NCBI RefSeq assembly: GCF_030159595.1
Contig: NZ_BSKJ01000004.1
Coordinates: 411,747 to 475,746 of the forward strand
DNA from: Pseudomonas putida
GTDB taxonomy: Bacteria > Pseudomonadota > Gammaproteobacteria > Pseudomonadales > Pseudomonadaceae
Reading direction: 5' to 3'
Length of the DNA stretch: 64,000 nucleotides
Positions within the stretch are counted from its first letter, which is position 1, and each line of letters starts with the position of its first letter. Below are positions 46,204 through 55,060 of this stretch, one piece after another. A program made the position numbers and the translations under genes. The notes under the pieces are model-generated. The model saw only the letters and a list, made by a program, of their open reading frames with translations. It had not been told where the DNA came from and made no database searches.

Positions 46204-46525
46204 TATGGTAGGCCTGGATCTCATACCAATCCCCAGAGCACAGGGGAGAATTTGGCCTTTTCTCTGGATGCCCATCGAATCACGATCTCTACATCATGGT
46301 CACGTGTCAAAGGGCCCGAAGAAGCGGCCAAACTGAAGATACAGTGATCAGTCATGTGCAACCATTGAGAAAAATCGAAGAAACGATTCATTTTCTGCAT
46401 CGCAGGCCTGTCTCCCACCCTCCTCATTCGACGGAGTTAATCTCTCTCCAGCCTGTACCTGTGCAGCGCCACTTCTGATTGTTTCCCATTAAGCTAGAGC
46501 CAGAAATTGCGTGACGACTCAGCAC

Positions 46526-46840
46526 TCACGACTCTTGGAAAGTATTTGCAGCAAATTGGCTGAACACATCACCTAAGATACAGAGAGAGGGCTCTAAAAT
46601 TATCGCTATTTTATGAGCGTGCGGTGTTGCGTGGAGTCTCTTGCCTCGTCGAAGAAAAAGATCGTCAGCAAAAAAAGCTCGCAAATCTCTTAATGTATTA
46701 CTAATGGCGGGCTGTGAAACACCTAGCATTGCCGCAGCGGCGCTTGCACTCCTTGACCTGTAGACGGCAATGAAGACGACTAATTTATTTAGATCCAAGC
46801 GCCGCAATAGTTTCGGATCAAATGAATCAAGCCCAACCAA
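46526..46840 (-). pseudogene. LysR-type regulator reduced to its DNA-binding domain
   Basis: 104 residues from a TTG with AGGAG 8 nt ahead. LDLNKLVVFIAVYRSRSASA, then MLGVSQPAISNTLRDLRAFF and DDLFLRRGKRL are the winged helix-turn-helix of NodD-like LysR proteins. A stop follows after AANTFQES, where a full protein would continue for 200 residues with the ligand domain. The good ribosome site suggests the fragment is still made. It is probably a truncated gene, divergent from the Old Yellow Enzyme gene. Confidence 0.65.
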
Positions 46841-46996
46841 AAAAATCTCCTGTCGTTAATCTTTTAAAGCCGACATGCAAGGACTCAAATCGCTATCACG
46901 ATATTTTGCGATGCTTCAGCCTCAAAGAATCCATGAAAAAACTAAACTGATATTTTTAGGCTACAGGCACTACCATCAGACGACAATTTTTTATTG

Positions 46997-47015
46997 TGGA
47001 ATCAAATTCCATAAT
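46997..47015. promoter_or_regulatory. TGGAAT palindrome upstream of the Old Yellow Enzyme gene
   Basis: TGGAAT-CAA-ATTCCA (46997-47011), overlapping TCAAATTCCATAAT (47002-47015), which recurs exactly at 59530-59543. It lies about 90 nt before the ATG at 47104 and is a probable regulator site. Confidence 0.6.
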
Positions 47016-47103
47016 GCTTGGAATTCAAGGAGGGTTATCTGAAGTGGTAGCACGCGTATCTTTCTCTGATTAGCGCAACGGAGCGCATCATAGAGAGATC
47101 ATC

Positions 47104-48207
47104 ATGAGTTCACTTTTTTCGCCCTTTACCCTGTCAGGTCTTCCCTTGAAAAATCGCGTCGTGATGGCACCTATGACTCGCGCACGTGCAGAGTCAACGG
47201 TGCCAGATGAGCTGACCGTTCTGTACTACCAGCAACGTGCGGGAGCCGGGCTTATCATCACTGAAGGCGTGCCGGTTTCTTTGCAGGGGCGCGGCTACCT
47301 ATTCAACCCCGGGCTTTACACTGAAGAGCAAGTCGAGGGCTGGAAAAAGGTTAACGACGCCGTTCACGCTGCTGGAGGAGCGATCTTTGCTCAGTTGTGG
47401 CATGTGGGACGGGTTTCTCACAAGACATTGCAACCAGGCGGCGAAGCGCCCGTATCCGCTAGCGCTAAGATAGCCGCTAACTCAAACACTTATGCTTATG
47501 ATGAGAATCGTCAGCCTGGCCCAGTTCAAGCCAGCAAGCCACGGGCTCTATCAGTCCCAGAGATCGCAGATATCAAGGCTGACTTCGTCCGAGCTGCTGA
47601 ACGAGCCATCCAAGCGGGCTTCGACGGTGTAGAAATCCATGGCGCAAATGGCTATCTCTTTGAGCAATTCATCAATCCTACCGTCAACGACCGCACAGAC
47701 GAGTATGGAGGATCGATTGAGAATCGAATCAGGCTCCTTCTCGAGACGATCGATGCGGTCGCAGCGCAGATCGGCCGCGATAAGGTAGGCGTCCGTATCT
47801 CCCCATTTGGACGGCTGTTTGACATGGCGCCGTTCGTAGATGAAGCCGAAACATGGGTTGCGGTTGCAACGGAACTGCAGAAGCGGAACATTGCTTACGT
47901 GCATCTTAGCGACCAATTGACAATCGGCGCCGAGCGGATGCCAGAGGGATTCGCCGAGTCGTTCAGGGAGTCGTACCAGGGGACGCTCATAGCTGCCGGG
48001 GGCTTTGATCGTGTTTCCGCTGAAGCAGCGCTTGAAGCTGGGGCACTCGATCTGATCGCTTTCGGCCGCCCCTTCATTGCTAACCCTGACTTAGTCGAGA
48101 GGATGAAGAACGGATGGCCCATCGCGATGCCTGACCGCGAGACCTTCTACGGTAACAGCGGTGCAAAAGGCTATGTCGATTATCCCTTTTACGCCCCGGC
48201 ACAGTGA
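47104..48207 (+). CDS. Old Yellow Enzyme family alkene/nitroester reductase
   Basis: 367 residues, FMN-dependent TIM barrel as in NemA/XenB. PMTRARAES at about residue 22, FAQLWHVGRVSH near 98-109, EIHGANGYLFEQFINP (the HxxN substrate-binding pair, about 179-194) and DRTDEYGGSIENR are diagnostic. It reduces activated C=C bonds and nitro compounds with NAD(P)H in the cytoplasm. The ATG has GAGAGA ahead of it. A TGGAAT palindrome in its promoter region links it to the efflux and monooxygenase operons to the right. Confidence 0.93.
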   Translation: MSSLFSPFTLSGLPLKNRVVMAPMTRARAESTVPDELTVLYYQQRAGAGLIITEGVPVSLQGRGYLFNPGLYTEEQVEGWKKVNDAVHAAGGAIFAQLWHVGRVSHKTLQPGGEAPVSASAKIAANSNTYAYDENRQPGPVQASKPRALSVPEIADIKADFVRAAERAIQAGFDGVEIHGANGYLFEQFINPTVNDRTDEYGGSIENRIRLLLETIDAVAAQIGRDKVGVRISPFGRLFDMAPFVDEAETWVAVATELQKRNIAYVHLSDQLTIGAERMPEGFAESFRESYQGTLIAAGGFDRVSAEAALEAGALDLIAFGRPFIANPDLVERMKNGWPIAMPDRETFYGNSGAKGYVDYPFYAPAQ

Positions 48208-48475
48208 CGCTCTCCGGCTAGAAAATCCTCTCCACTGACGGCGCGGCTAGCCGGGTTGCTATAGGCCTGATCTGTCCCATTGGAGGGAGAAATAGGCTTA
48301 GCCATCCCGGCTGAGCCTCCAGCACAACCTGGTAAGACACTCCCTAAGCGCCGCCTATTCATGTCTGCGGCACAGCCCCCTTCCTCAAACCCTGGTCGAC
48401 CAGAAGCCCCTCAGGCTCAACTCTTCTCTCTCTCCCTAGCTGCGCACTCACCAGCCAGGCTTACGGCTTTGCTAA

Positions 48476-48497
48476 AAGTGTATTTGTCAGTACACTT
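48476..48497. promoter_or_regulatory. Inverted repeat upstream of the first PQQ dehydrogenase gene
   Basis: Perfect 7-bp arms AAGTGTA/TACACTT around 8 nt, 98 nt before the ATG at 48595. The gap 48208-48594 otherwise shows only an unconvincing 89-codon frame. It is a probable operator. Confidence 0.5.
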
Positions 48498-48594
48498 CTG
48501 CGCCGCGCGACTTTTTGCACCAATTCCAACAGCCGACTCCTCCGGCTAGACCCTGTCTGCACTGTGGAGGAGGCATACAAAAAAGGTACACCTG

Positions 48595-50997
48595 ATGGAT
48601 CAAAAGAATGCTTCTTGGCGAACCTGGCCGGCGATATTCGGCTGCTGCCTAACTATTTTCGCGATCGCCTTACTCGTGGGCGGATTCACCCTGGCGAGAC
48701 TCGGCGGTTCCTGGTACTACCTTATCGCCGGCGTCGCTTGCCTTGCTGCTGGGGGCTGGTACATCAAAGGGAGTCGCAAAGGAATTTGGGCATATGCAGC
48801 CCTATTCGTAGGAACACTGCTCTGGGCATTCTGGGAGGTCGGGCTCCAGTTCTGGGCCCTAATCCCTCGTCTCTCCGGCGTGGTTGTTCTTGCTATCCCC
48901 GCTTTGCTTCTGGCTCCGCACATGAAGGGGGCAGCAACCTCTGCAAGACCCTGGCGACTGAGTGCAGCTCTGATTGCACTGGTAGTGGTTGTATCAGGGA
49001 TTGGCATGTTCAGAGAGCATGGGGTCATCACTTCTCACGCCCCAAACGTACAAGCGAGCGCACCTGAAGATTCTCCAATTGGCGATTGGAATGGGTACGG
49101 TCGATCTCCTGCCGGCACCCGGTTTGTGCCTGCAGACCAGATCACCAAACGAAATGTCTCAGAGCTGAAAGTCGCGTGGACATTTCGCACTGGAGAATTG
49201 CCCGAGCTAGGCTCCGAGAATCAAAACACGCCGATCCAAGTGGGCGATACGATCTATGCCTGCACTCCGTTGAACCAAGTTATCGCGCTGAACGCTGATA
49301 CCGGCGTAGAGCGTTGGAGGTTCGATCCAAAAGTCGTGCCTAACGGTAAGTGGCACCGCTGCCGCGGGGTCAGTTTTTACGACGAGTCGCCCCGAGCAAA
49401 CCCGCTCTATCACGTCGTCACTGGCGATGGTGCTCAACCCGTCAATCAAACCTGCTCCAAACGAATTGTCACTAGCACGATCGATGCTCGGTTGATCGCC
49501 CTGGATGCGGCCACCGGCAAGCCTTGCGAAAACTTTGGTGAGCATGGCGTAGTCGACCTGAAAAGGGGCCTAGGCGAAATCAAGACCGCGTACTACGTAC
49601 CAACTTCGGCTCCTACAATTGCTGGCGGCGTGATCATGGTTGGCGGATGGGTATTCGATAACCAGGAAGTAAGTGAGCCTTCAGGGGTGTTCCGAGCTTT
49701 TGATGCTAAAACTGGCAAAATTGCGTGGGCTTGGGATGTAGGTAACCCAAACCTTCAGACGCCTCCACCTGATGACCATGTCTACACCCGTGGCACACCG
49801 AACGTCTGGAGCACACCCGCTTTCGATGAAAAGCTCGGTTTGGTTTACCTGCCTACAGGCAATGCTACTCCAGATTACTATGGTGGAAAGCGACGGTCGT
49901 TTGACGAGGAGAACTCTTCCTCAGTCGTCGCGTTGGAGATCGCCACCGGCAAGGTTAAATGGCGATTCCAAACCGTTCACCACGATCTCTGGGACTACGA
50001 CGTTCCTGCCCAGCCAGCACTGTACGATATCCCTAATGCTGACGGCACCAAGACACCTGCGCTGGTACAGATCACAAAGCGCGGGCAGATTTTCGTACTC
50101 GACCGACGCGACGGTACGCCGGTACACCGCGTAGTTGAAAAATCCGTCCCACAAGGCGCCGCACCAGGTGATTGGTTGTCACCGACTCAGCCTTACTCAG
50201 TCGAAATGCCTGTAATCGGTACCAAGCACCTGCAAGAGTCGGACATGTGGGGCGCAACGATGTTCGACCAACTGCTTTGCAGGATTGAGTTCAAATCATT
50301 GCGATACGAAGGGGAGTTCACCCCTCCTCGGCCAGACTCCTCTGCGCTGCAGTTCGCTGGTAACTACGGTGGCATGAACTGGGGAAGCGCTTCGATTAAC
50401 GAGGATACCGGGACTTTGATCGTCAACGATATTCGCCTGCCCCTCGTGACAACGCTGGTCGCTCCTCGAGCATTGGGTGATTCCCAAGGCGGCACTGACG
50501 CACATGGTGGGAAAAACCTTTATGCACCTCAGTCAGGACTACCGTATGGCGTTGTGACAAGCCCATTTATGTCTCCGCTTGGTATTCCATGCATCGCCCC
50601 GCCGTTCGGTACCATTTCAGCGGTCGACATCAAGTCAGGAGAACTTCAGTGGCAACGCCCTGCTGGCTCTGTGAAGGAAACACGCCTGCTCGGTGTGCGA
50701 GTCGGTTTGCCGATTCCAATGGGAATGCCGACTTTGGGTGGGCCGTTCACTACCAGGTCTGGACTGGTCTTCTACTCGGGCACCCAGGATTATTATCTGC
50801 GCGCCTTCGATCAGAGTACCGGAGAGGAGCTCTGGAAATCGCCTCTGCCCGTGGGCTCTCAAGCGACACCGATGAGTTATGTATCGCCTGACACAGGTCG
50901 CCAATATGTTGTGGTGACTGCCGGAGGTGCACGACAGTCGCCGGATCGAGGTGACTACATCATTGCTTACGCATTGCCTGGCAAAGGCGACAAGTAG
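48595..50997 (+). CDS. Membrane-bound PQQ-dependent glucose-type dehydrogenase
   Basis: 800 residues, the length of membrane quinoprotein glucose dehydrogenase (Gcd). Five membrane segments lie in residues 8-145, including WAFWEVGLQFWALIPRL, the typical Gcd signature. A periplasmic eight-bladed PQQ propeller follows from about 165 with WNGYGRSPAGTRF, HRCRGVSFY, VHHDLWDYD and FWALIPRL-linked ubiquinone contact upstream. It oxidises sugars or other polyols in the periplasm and passes electrons to ubiquinone. A terminator follows. A paralogue lies at the right edge of the window, so the substrate here may not be glucose. Confidence 0.88.
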   Translation: MDQKNASWRTWPAIFGCCLTIFAIALLVGGFTLARLGGSWYYLIAGVACLAAGGWYIKGSRKGIWAYAALFVGTLLWAFWEVGLQFWALIPRLSGVVVLAIPALLLAPHMKGAATSARPWRLSAALIALVVVVSGIGMFREHGVITSHAPNVQASAPEDSPIGDWNGYGRSPAGTRFVPADQITKRNVSELKVAWTFRTGELPELGSENQNTPIQVGDTIYACTPLNQVIALNADTGVERWRFDPKVVPNGKWHRCRGVSFYDESPRANPLYHVVTGDGAQPVNQTCSKRIVTSTIDARLIALDAATGKPCENFGEHGVVDLKRGLGEIKTAYYVPTSAPTIAGGVIMVGGWVFDNQEVSEPSGVFRAFDAKTGKIAWAWDVGNPNLQTPPPDDHVYTRGTPNVWSTPAFDEKLGLVYLPTGNATPDYYGGKRRSFDEENSSSVVALEIATGKVKWRFQTVHHDLWDYDVPAQPALYDIPNADGTKTPALVQITKRGQIFVLDRRDGTPVHRVVEKSVPQGAAPGDWLSPTQPYSVEMPVIGTKHLQESDMWGATMFDQLLCRIEFKSLRYEGEFTPPRPDSSALQFAGNYGGMNWGSASINEDTGTLIVNDIRLPLVTTLVAPRALGDSQGGTDAHGGKNLYAPQSGLPYGVVTSPFMSPLGIPCIAPPFGTISAVDIKSGELQWQRPAGSVKETRLLGVRVGLPIPMGMPTLGGPFTTRSGLVFYSGTQDYYLRAFDQSTGEELWKSPLPVGSQATPMSYVSPDTGRQYVVVTAGGARQSPDRGDYIIAYALPGKGDK

Positions 50998-51005
50998 AGT
51001 GACGA

Positions 51006-51029
51006 GGCGACCCTGTTGGGTCGCCTTTT
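51006..51029 (+). terminator. Rho-independent terminator after the PQQ dehydrogenase gene
   Basis: Stem GGCGACC/GGTCGCC (51006-51025) with a 6-nt loop, then TTTT. It lies 8 nt after the stop, and the LysR gene converges from the right. Confidence 0.85.
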
Positions 51030-51048
51030 CGTATGACACCGCCGAACA

Positions 51049-51969
51049 TCAGTCAGGTCGGAAAACCTTCGCGTCTCGCTGCGCCAATTCTAAGAGCGCA
51101 TCGACAATCATCCTTACCTTTGGCTGAATGTAGCGAGTCCGCGGCCAGATCACATGAATAGGCATTTCCGCTCCCTCGTATTGCTGAAGGACAGGAATCA
51201 ATAGGCCCTGCTCAACCTGATCTTGTACAAGCCAGGTCGGCAATTGAGCCAACCCGCCCCCTGCTAGGGTCATCTCCAACAGCATCTCGCCGTCGCCCAT
51301 CTCATGCTTCACATACACTTCCTGCTCAATGACATGACCCTTCTCGTCCAGCAGCATCCAGGTTTTTCGAGTGCCGTTCCGCCATCCAACAATACAGTCG
51401 TGCGCCAGCAAGTCTTCTCGAAGCTGGGGGGTTCCCCGTCGCTCGAGATATTCCGGTGTAGCGCAGATCAGCAAACTTTGACTGCCAAGCTTCCTGGCTA
51501 CGATTTCTCCGTCATCTTTGAGCGTTCCGATCCTCACCACCAGGTCGACTCCATCATTGATGATGTCTACGAGGCGCTCGCTAAAGCTCACAGATAGATC
51601 CAGCTTCTGGTACCGAACTGAGAGATCGATCAACGTAGGGAGGATGTGCCGGCGACCGAAGGCAGCCGGGAGGTCAACGCGAAGTCGACCGACAGGTTCC
51701 TGCTGTCCAGTGGTGAGGAAGCTTTCTGATTCTGTCAGCTCGTCAATCGCTCGAAGGCAGCTGGCCAGGAACGCCTCGCCCTCGCTAGTCAAAATTAAAC
51801 GTCGGGTTGTGCGATGAAGTAGTTTGACACCTAGACGGGCCTCTAAACGGGTTACGCTCTTCCCCACCGCCGAGCTCGTCACCCCGAGCTCAAGCGCAGC
51901 TGCAGTAAAACTGAGGGTATGGGCCGAGGTGACAAACTCCCTGATCCCGTCAAAAGTATTTACCGACAT
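51049..51969 (-). CDS. LysR-type transcriptional regulator
   Basis: 306 residues. N-terminal winged helix-turn-helix (FVTSAHTLSFTAAALELGVT, then SAVGKSVTRLEARLGVKLLHRTTR; residues 10-55), then the LysR substrate domain to the end. It resembles the CrgA/AaeR-like group. It is transcribed toward the dehydrogenase gene and away from the MFS gene. A TTATGGAAT site overlaps its start codon, consistent with self-control, and similar sites precede the neighbouring operons, so it is the best local candidate for the regulator of this cluster. Confidence 0.9.
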   Translation of the reverse strand: MSVNTFDGIREFVTSAHTLSFTAAALELGVTSSAVGKSVTRLEARLGVKLLHRTTRRLILTSEGEAFLASCLRAIDELTESESFLTTGQQEPVGRLRVDLPAAFGRRHILPTLIDLSVRYQKLDLSVSFSERLVDIINDGVDLVVRIGTLKDDGEIVARKLGSQSLLICATPEYLERRGTPQLREDLLAHDCIVGWRNGTRKTWMLLDEKGHVIEQEVYVKHEMGDGEMLLEMTLAGGGLAQLPTWLVQDQVEQGLLIPVLQQYEGAEMPIHVIWPRTRYIQPKVRMIVDALLELAQRDAKVFRPD

Positions 51970-51990
51970 TATGGAATCTCAAGATCAAAT
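51968..51990. promoter_or_regulatory. TTATGGAAT site at the LysR start
   Basis: ATTATGGAATCTCA followed by AGATCAAAT, directly at and ahead of the start codon of the LysR gene. It resembles the site at 59511-59543 read on the other strand. It is likely an autoregulatory LysR box. Confidence 0.5.
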
Positions 51991-52198
51991 TCGAGGCGTT
52001 TCTACAACAAAGCAGTGGAATTATACACCAATAGCCTTCGGCCTTTGGGTTTTTATAGAATGACATGGCGGCAGGGACGAACTTTCCTCCATGAACAGAG
52101 CGCCCCCGGTTCATCAGCTGATGACAATGAAAAGAATGCTGGCATTGATTCGTAAAACACATCACCAGGCTGCACGAAGCAACGCTTGGTATCGTGGC

Positions 52199-53416
52199 CT
52201 ACTCTGCAGACCGGCATGATTTAAGGTTCCCGGACAGAAGGTAAGCAAGCGATGACCCGACCACGACCAGCATCAAAGCGGAAGCGCTTACGAACCCGAA
52301 TAGATCAACTGCGGCACCCATCGCGATGATTCCGATCGCGCTTCCCAGGTAACCGGCTAGGTAGAAAAGCGACCCGAGTGCCGCGCGATGCGCGCTCGGA
52401 GCTAGGGTAGTGAATACCCCCATAGCACCTACGAAAGTCGCGCCGTAGCCAATACCTGCGAGCATTGTAAAAAATACGAAGATCAAGGGTTGATGCAAGT
52501 AGAGAGCAGCAAGACAACCTAGCCAAGCTACACAGAGCAACGCACCGCCACTTCTCATCGCATACGAAGGACTGACGCGCCGGCAGACAAACTGGGTCAT
52601 CCCAGCGGTCGCCTGAAAAGCGGTAACAAGCAGCCCAGCAGAGGCATGGCTTCCTAATGACGCACTGCTCATGGTGCTGATTATCATTGAAGGCCCGAGC
52701 GCAACAAAGACAGACCCCACTGACCAAGCAACCACTAGGACGAAGGAAATCCGGGTGAAGGCCGGCCAATTGCCCCGCATCTGCTCACTAAAGGCTGTCC
52801 TTGGCAAACCACTGTCAGCTGTCTTGCCCAATGGCTGAACGACTTTTTCGTTCCACTCCAGGCGGCATAAGCCGATTGCAGTCATAAGAGCCAAGCTAGC
52901 ATTGAAAATGAAAGGGCTAAGCGTTGGGTAGAGCTCCAAACCCAAGGCGATCGAACTAAGCACAGGGCCAAGCGCTGCACCACAAGTGAATGAAACAGTC
53001 GCCAGTACCGCTGCATGGCGTTTGCGATCTTGGGCATCAAACCCTACAAGAGCAGCATTTGCACTGCCAGTGAGTGCTCCAGTCCCGACTCCAGCTAGAA
53101 ATCGTCCCAGAAACAGCCCCGATAGCTGTTCTGAAAAGGCGAATACCAAAGAGCCTGCCGCCACGACGAGCAATGCCGGCACAATCACGAATCGTCGGTC
53201 ATCCAATCGATCTGACAGCTTGCCTAGAATCCCCAGCGCAAGCAGTACGCCGATCGCATACACAGCAAAAAGCGAGGTCAACGTAGTCGATGAGAAATGA
53301 AGATTGGCCTGGTAAAGACCATACAGCGGAGACGGGGCGGTGCTTCCAACGAGGGCGCTGAGTATAGCCATGGAAACGAGCCACCGAGCCTTGGCTAGAG
53401 ATTGATGCGCAGGCAC
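52199..53416 (-). CDS. MFS transporter
   Basis: 405 residues, about 12 hydrophobic segments, DHA1-like drug/metabolite exporter type. A GxxSDRLDDRR-type loop (GILGKLSDRLDDRRFVIVPA, about residues 60-80) between segments 2 and 3 and an LAGVGTGALTGSANAALVG segment (about 113-131) are family features. Substrate unknown. It is upstream of the LysR gene on the same strand, separated by 229 nt, and next to the RND efflux operon. It is probably an inner-membrane exporter for the same class of compounds. Confidence 0.88.
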   Translation of the reverse strand: MPAHQSLAKARWLVSMAILSALVGSTAPSPLYGLYQANLHFSSTTLTSLFAVYAIGVLLALGILGKLSDRLDDRRFVIVPALLVVAAGSLVFAFSEQLSGLFLGRFLAGVGTGALTGSANAALVGFDAQDRKRHAAVLATVSFTCGAALGPVLSSIALGLELYPTLSPFIFNASLALMTAIGLCRLEWNEKVVQPLGKTADSGLPRTAFSEQMRGNWPAFTRISFVLVVAWSVGSVFVALGPSMIISTMSSASLGSHASAGLLVTAFQATAGMTQFVCRRVSPSYAMRSGGALLCVAWLGCLAALYLHQPLIFVFFTMLAGIGYGATFVGAMGVFTTLAPSAHRAALGSLFYLAGYLGSAIGIIAMGAAVDLFGFVSASALMLVVVGSSLAYLLSGNLKSCRSAE

Positions 53417-53585
53417 GAGTAAACCAGTTTTCTACTGAGGGAAAGCCCACTATACCGATGCTTAGCCTGCTAAGCGTTGCCCTGAAGGTTAATTCTTCAC
53501 TGGTGGTACGACTAGCTCCCTCACCACGCACAAAAAGACATTGGTGATGGCGGCCCCTGTCACAGAGTGACCGTAGGCAAAAAGA

Positions 53586-53605
53586 AGGCGCCAAATGGCG
53601 CCTTA
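53586..53605 (-). terminator. Rho-independent terminator after the efflux operon
   Basis: Perfect arms AAGGCGCC/GGCGCCTT around AAAT, followed on the minus strand by a T-rich run (53579-53584). It lies 30 nt past the stop of the outer-membrane channel gene. Confidence 0.85.
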
Positions 53606-53635
53606 AAATACTCCCACCAAAGGAGATCGGAGTTA

Positions 53636-55060
53636 CTACTGCTGAGCTACGTCTCGGCTCGTTTGAGGTGTAGTCCACCCTCCCCCGAGCGCTTTGTAAA
53701 GCTGCACTTGAGACGTGAGTTGAGCGAGACGATCAGTCAACAATTGCTGTCGCGCGGACAGCAATTGACGCTGCGCATCCAGCAGGGCCAGGTAGCTATC
53801 TACACCTTCGTCATAGCGCTGCTGAGCCATCTGGTTATATTCCTCAGAGGTTCGTACCAGGTCTCGCTGGCTTGTTATCTGTTCATCCCAGGTACCCAGG
53901 GCAGCCAGGCCATCGGCTACTTCTCGGAACGCGGTTTGGATTACAGATTCATAGTGCGAAACCTCGATCTCTCTCTGAATTTTTGCGTAGTCCAGGCTCG
54001 CTTTGAGACGTCCGCCATTAAAGATGGGCAGATGGACTTGAGGCACGAAGCTCCAACTCTCGGAGCCAGAGTCAAACAAACCGCTCAATCGACTGCTGGC
54101 TGTCCCTACTCCTCCGGTCAGCGTAATACTCGGAAAAAAAGCAGCCCGAGCAGCGCCAATATTTGCATTGGCCGCAATCAGTTGATGTTCAGCAGCCCGG
54201 ATGTCCGGACGCTGCTGCAAAAGCGCCGCGGGCAGCCCTGCGGGTATTTCCGAAAGCACGGCATCATCTAGATCCGAGGCTCTCAGGTTCGCAGGAATGT
54301 TCGTCCCGATTAAAAGCCTTAGCGCATTCTCATCCTGAGCAACCTGCCGGGTGAATGCATACACCTGCCCTCGCGCGCTATCGACAAGCGTTCTTGCTTG
54401 ACGCACATCTAGGTCTGAAGCGGTACCTGCCTCGCTACCGGCTTGAACCAGCTCCAAATTGTGCCGGTAATTTTGGAGTGTCGATTGCGTAACCTCCAAA
54501 AGCTGCTGATCGGTACGCCACGTGAAATATGCAACAGCGACATTAGCGACCAATCCCAATTGCACGCTACGCTGAGTGTCCTCGCTTGCGAGGTACGTTT
54601 CTAGCGCGCTCCGATCCTGGCTTCGCACTCGTCCCCAAACATCCAGCTCGTAGCTAGTCAGCCCCACTTGAAGGCCGTTGTCCCCTGTTGTGGCCTTGTG
54701 TCCGCTGCTCGAAAGATCGCCCGGGGTTCGAGACCGTCCAGCCCTTCCGTCAATCCCGAATTCAGGTAGCAAGGCTGCACCCTGAATACGGTACTGAGCA
54801 CGGTATGCATCCACGTTCAAAGCGGCTTTTCGCAAGTCACGGTTGTTGACGAGTGCCAGATCCACTACTTTGTGCACGGCAGGATCTTTGAAGAAACTCT
54901 TCCAATCGATCTGCGCAGTATCTCCCGAAGACCGGGCCGCATATGCAGCCCCCTCTGGAAAGGTGCTCGGTACAGGTGCTTCAGGGCGCTTGTATTCCGG
55001 TATGAGGCTGCATCCACCTAGCGTCATGGCCAGGAGCAACAGGAGAGGCTTATGCGTCAT
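53636..55060 (-). CDS. RND efflux outer-membrane channel lipoprotein (OprM/TtgC type)
   Basis: 474 residues. The N-terminal signal with lipobox MTLGGC (Cys18) marks it as an outer-membrane lipoprotein. Two OEP repeats follow (about 60-260 and 270-455), with the NodT-family motifs [17 protein letters not shown] and [21 protein letters not shown]. It forms the trimeric outlet of the tripartite pump. The start [10 protein letters not shown] at 55060 overlaps the pump gene by 11 nt, so translation is coupled. A terminator follows. Confidence 0.92.
   Translation of the reverse strand: MTHKPLLLLLAMTLGGCSLIPEYKRPEAPVPSTFPEGAAYAARSSGDTAQIDWKSFFKDPAVHKVVDLALVNNRDLRKAALNVDAYRAQYRIQGAALLPEFGIDGRAGRSRTPGDLSSSGHKATTGDNGLQVGLTSYELDVWGRVRSQDRSALETYLASEDTQRSVQLGLVANVAVAYFTWRTDQQLLEVTQSTLQNYRHNLELVQAGSEAGTASDLDVRQARTLVDSARGQVYAFTRQVAQDENALRLLIGTNIPANLRASDLDDAVLSEIPAGLPAALLQQRPDIRAAEHQLIAANANIGAARAAFFPSITLTGGVGTASSRLSGLFDSGSESWSFVPQVHLPIFNGGRLKASLDYAKIQREIEVSHYESVIQTAFREVADGLAALGTWDEQITSQRDLVRTSEEYNQMAQQRYDEGVDSYLALLDAQRQLLSARQQLLTDRLAQLTSQVQLYKALGGGWTTPQTSRDVAQQ

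Noticed and set aside
46221-46427. 68-codon minus-strand frame between the two DNA-binding-domain genes
   Set aside because: No recognisable product; possibly a remnant, but not enough to call a gene.
48280-48549. 89-codon open frame between the Old Yellow Enzyme and PQQ dehydrogenase genes
   Set aside because: Pro/Ser-rich low-complexity translation overlapping a probable operator; looks non-coding.
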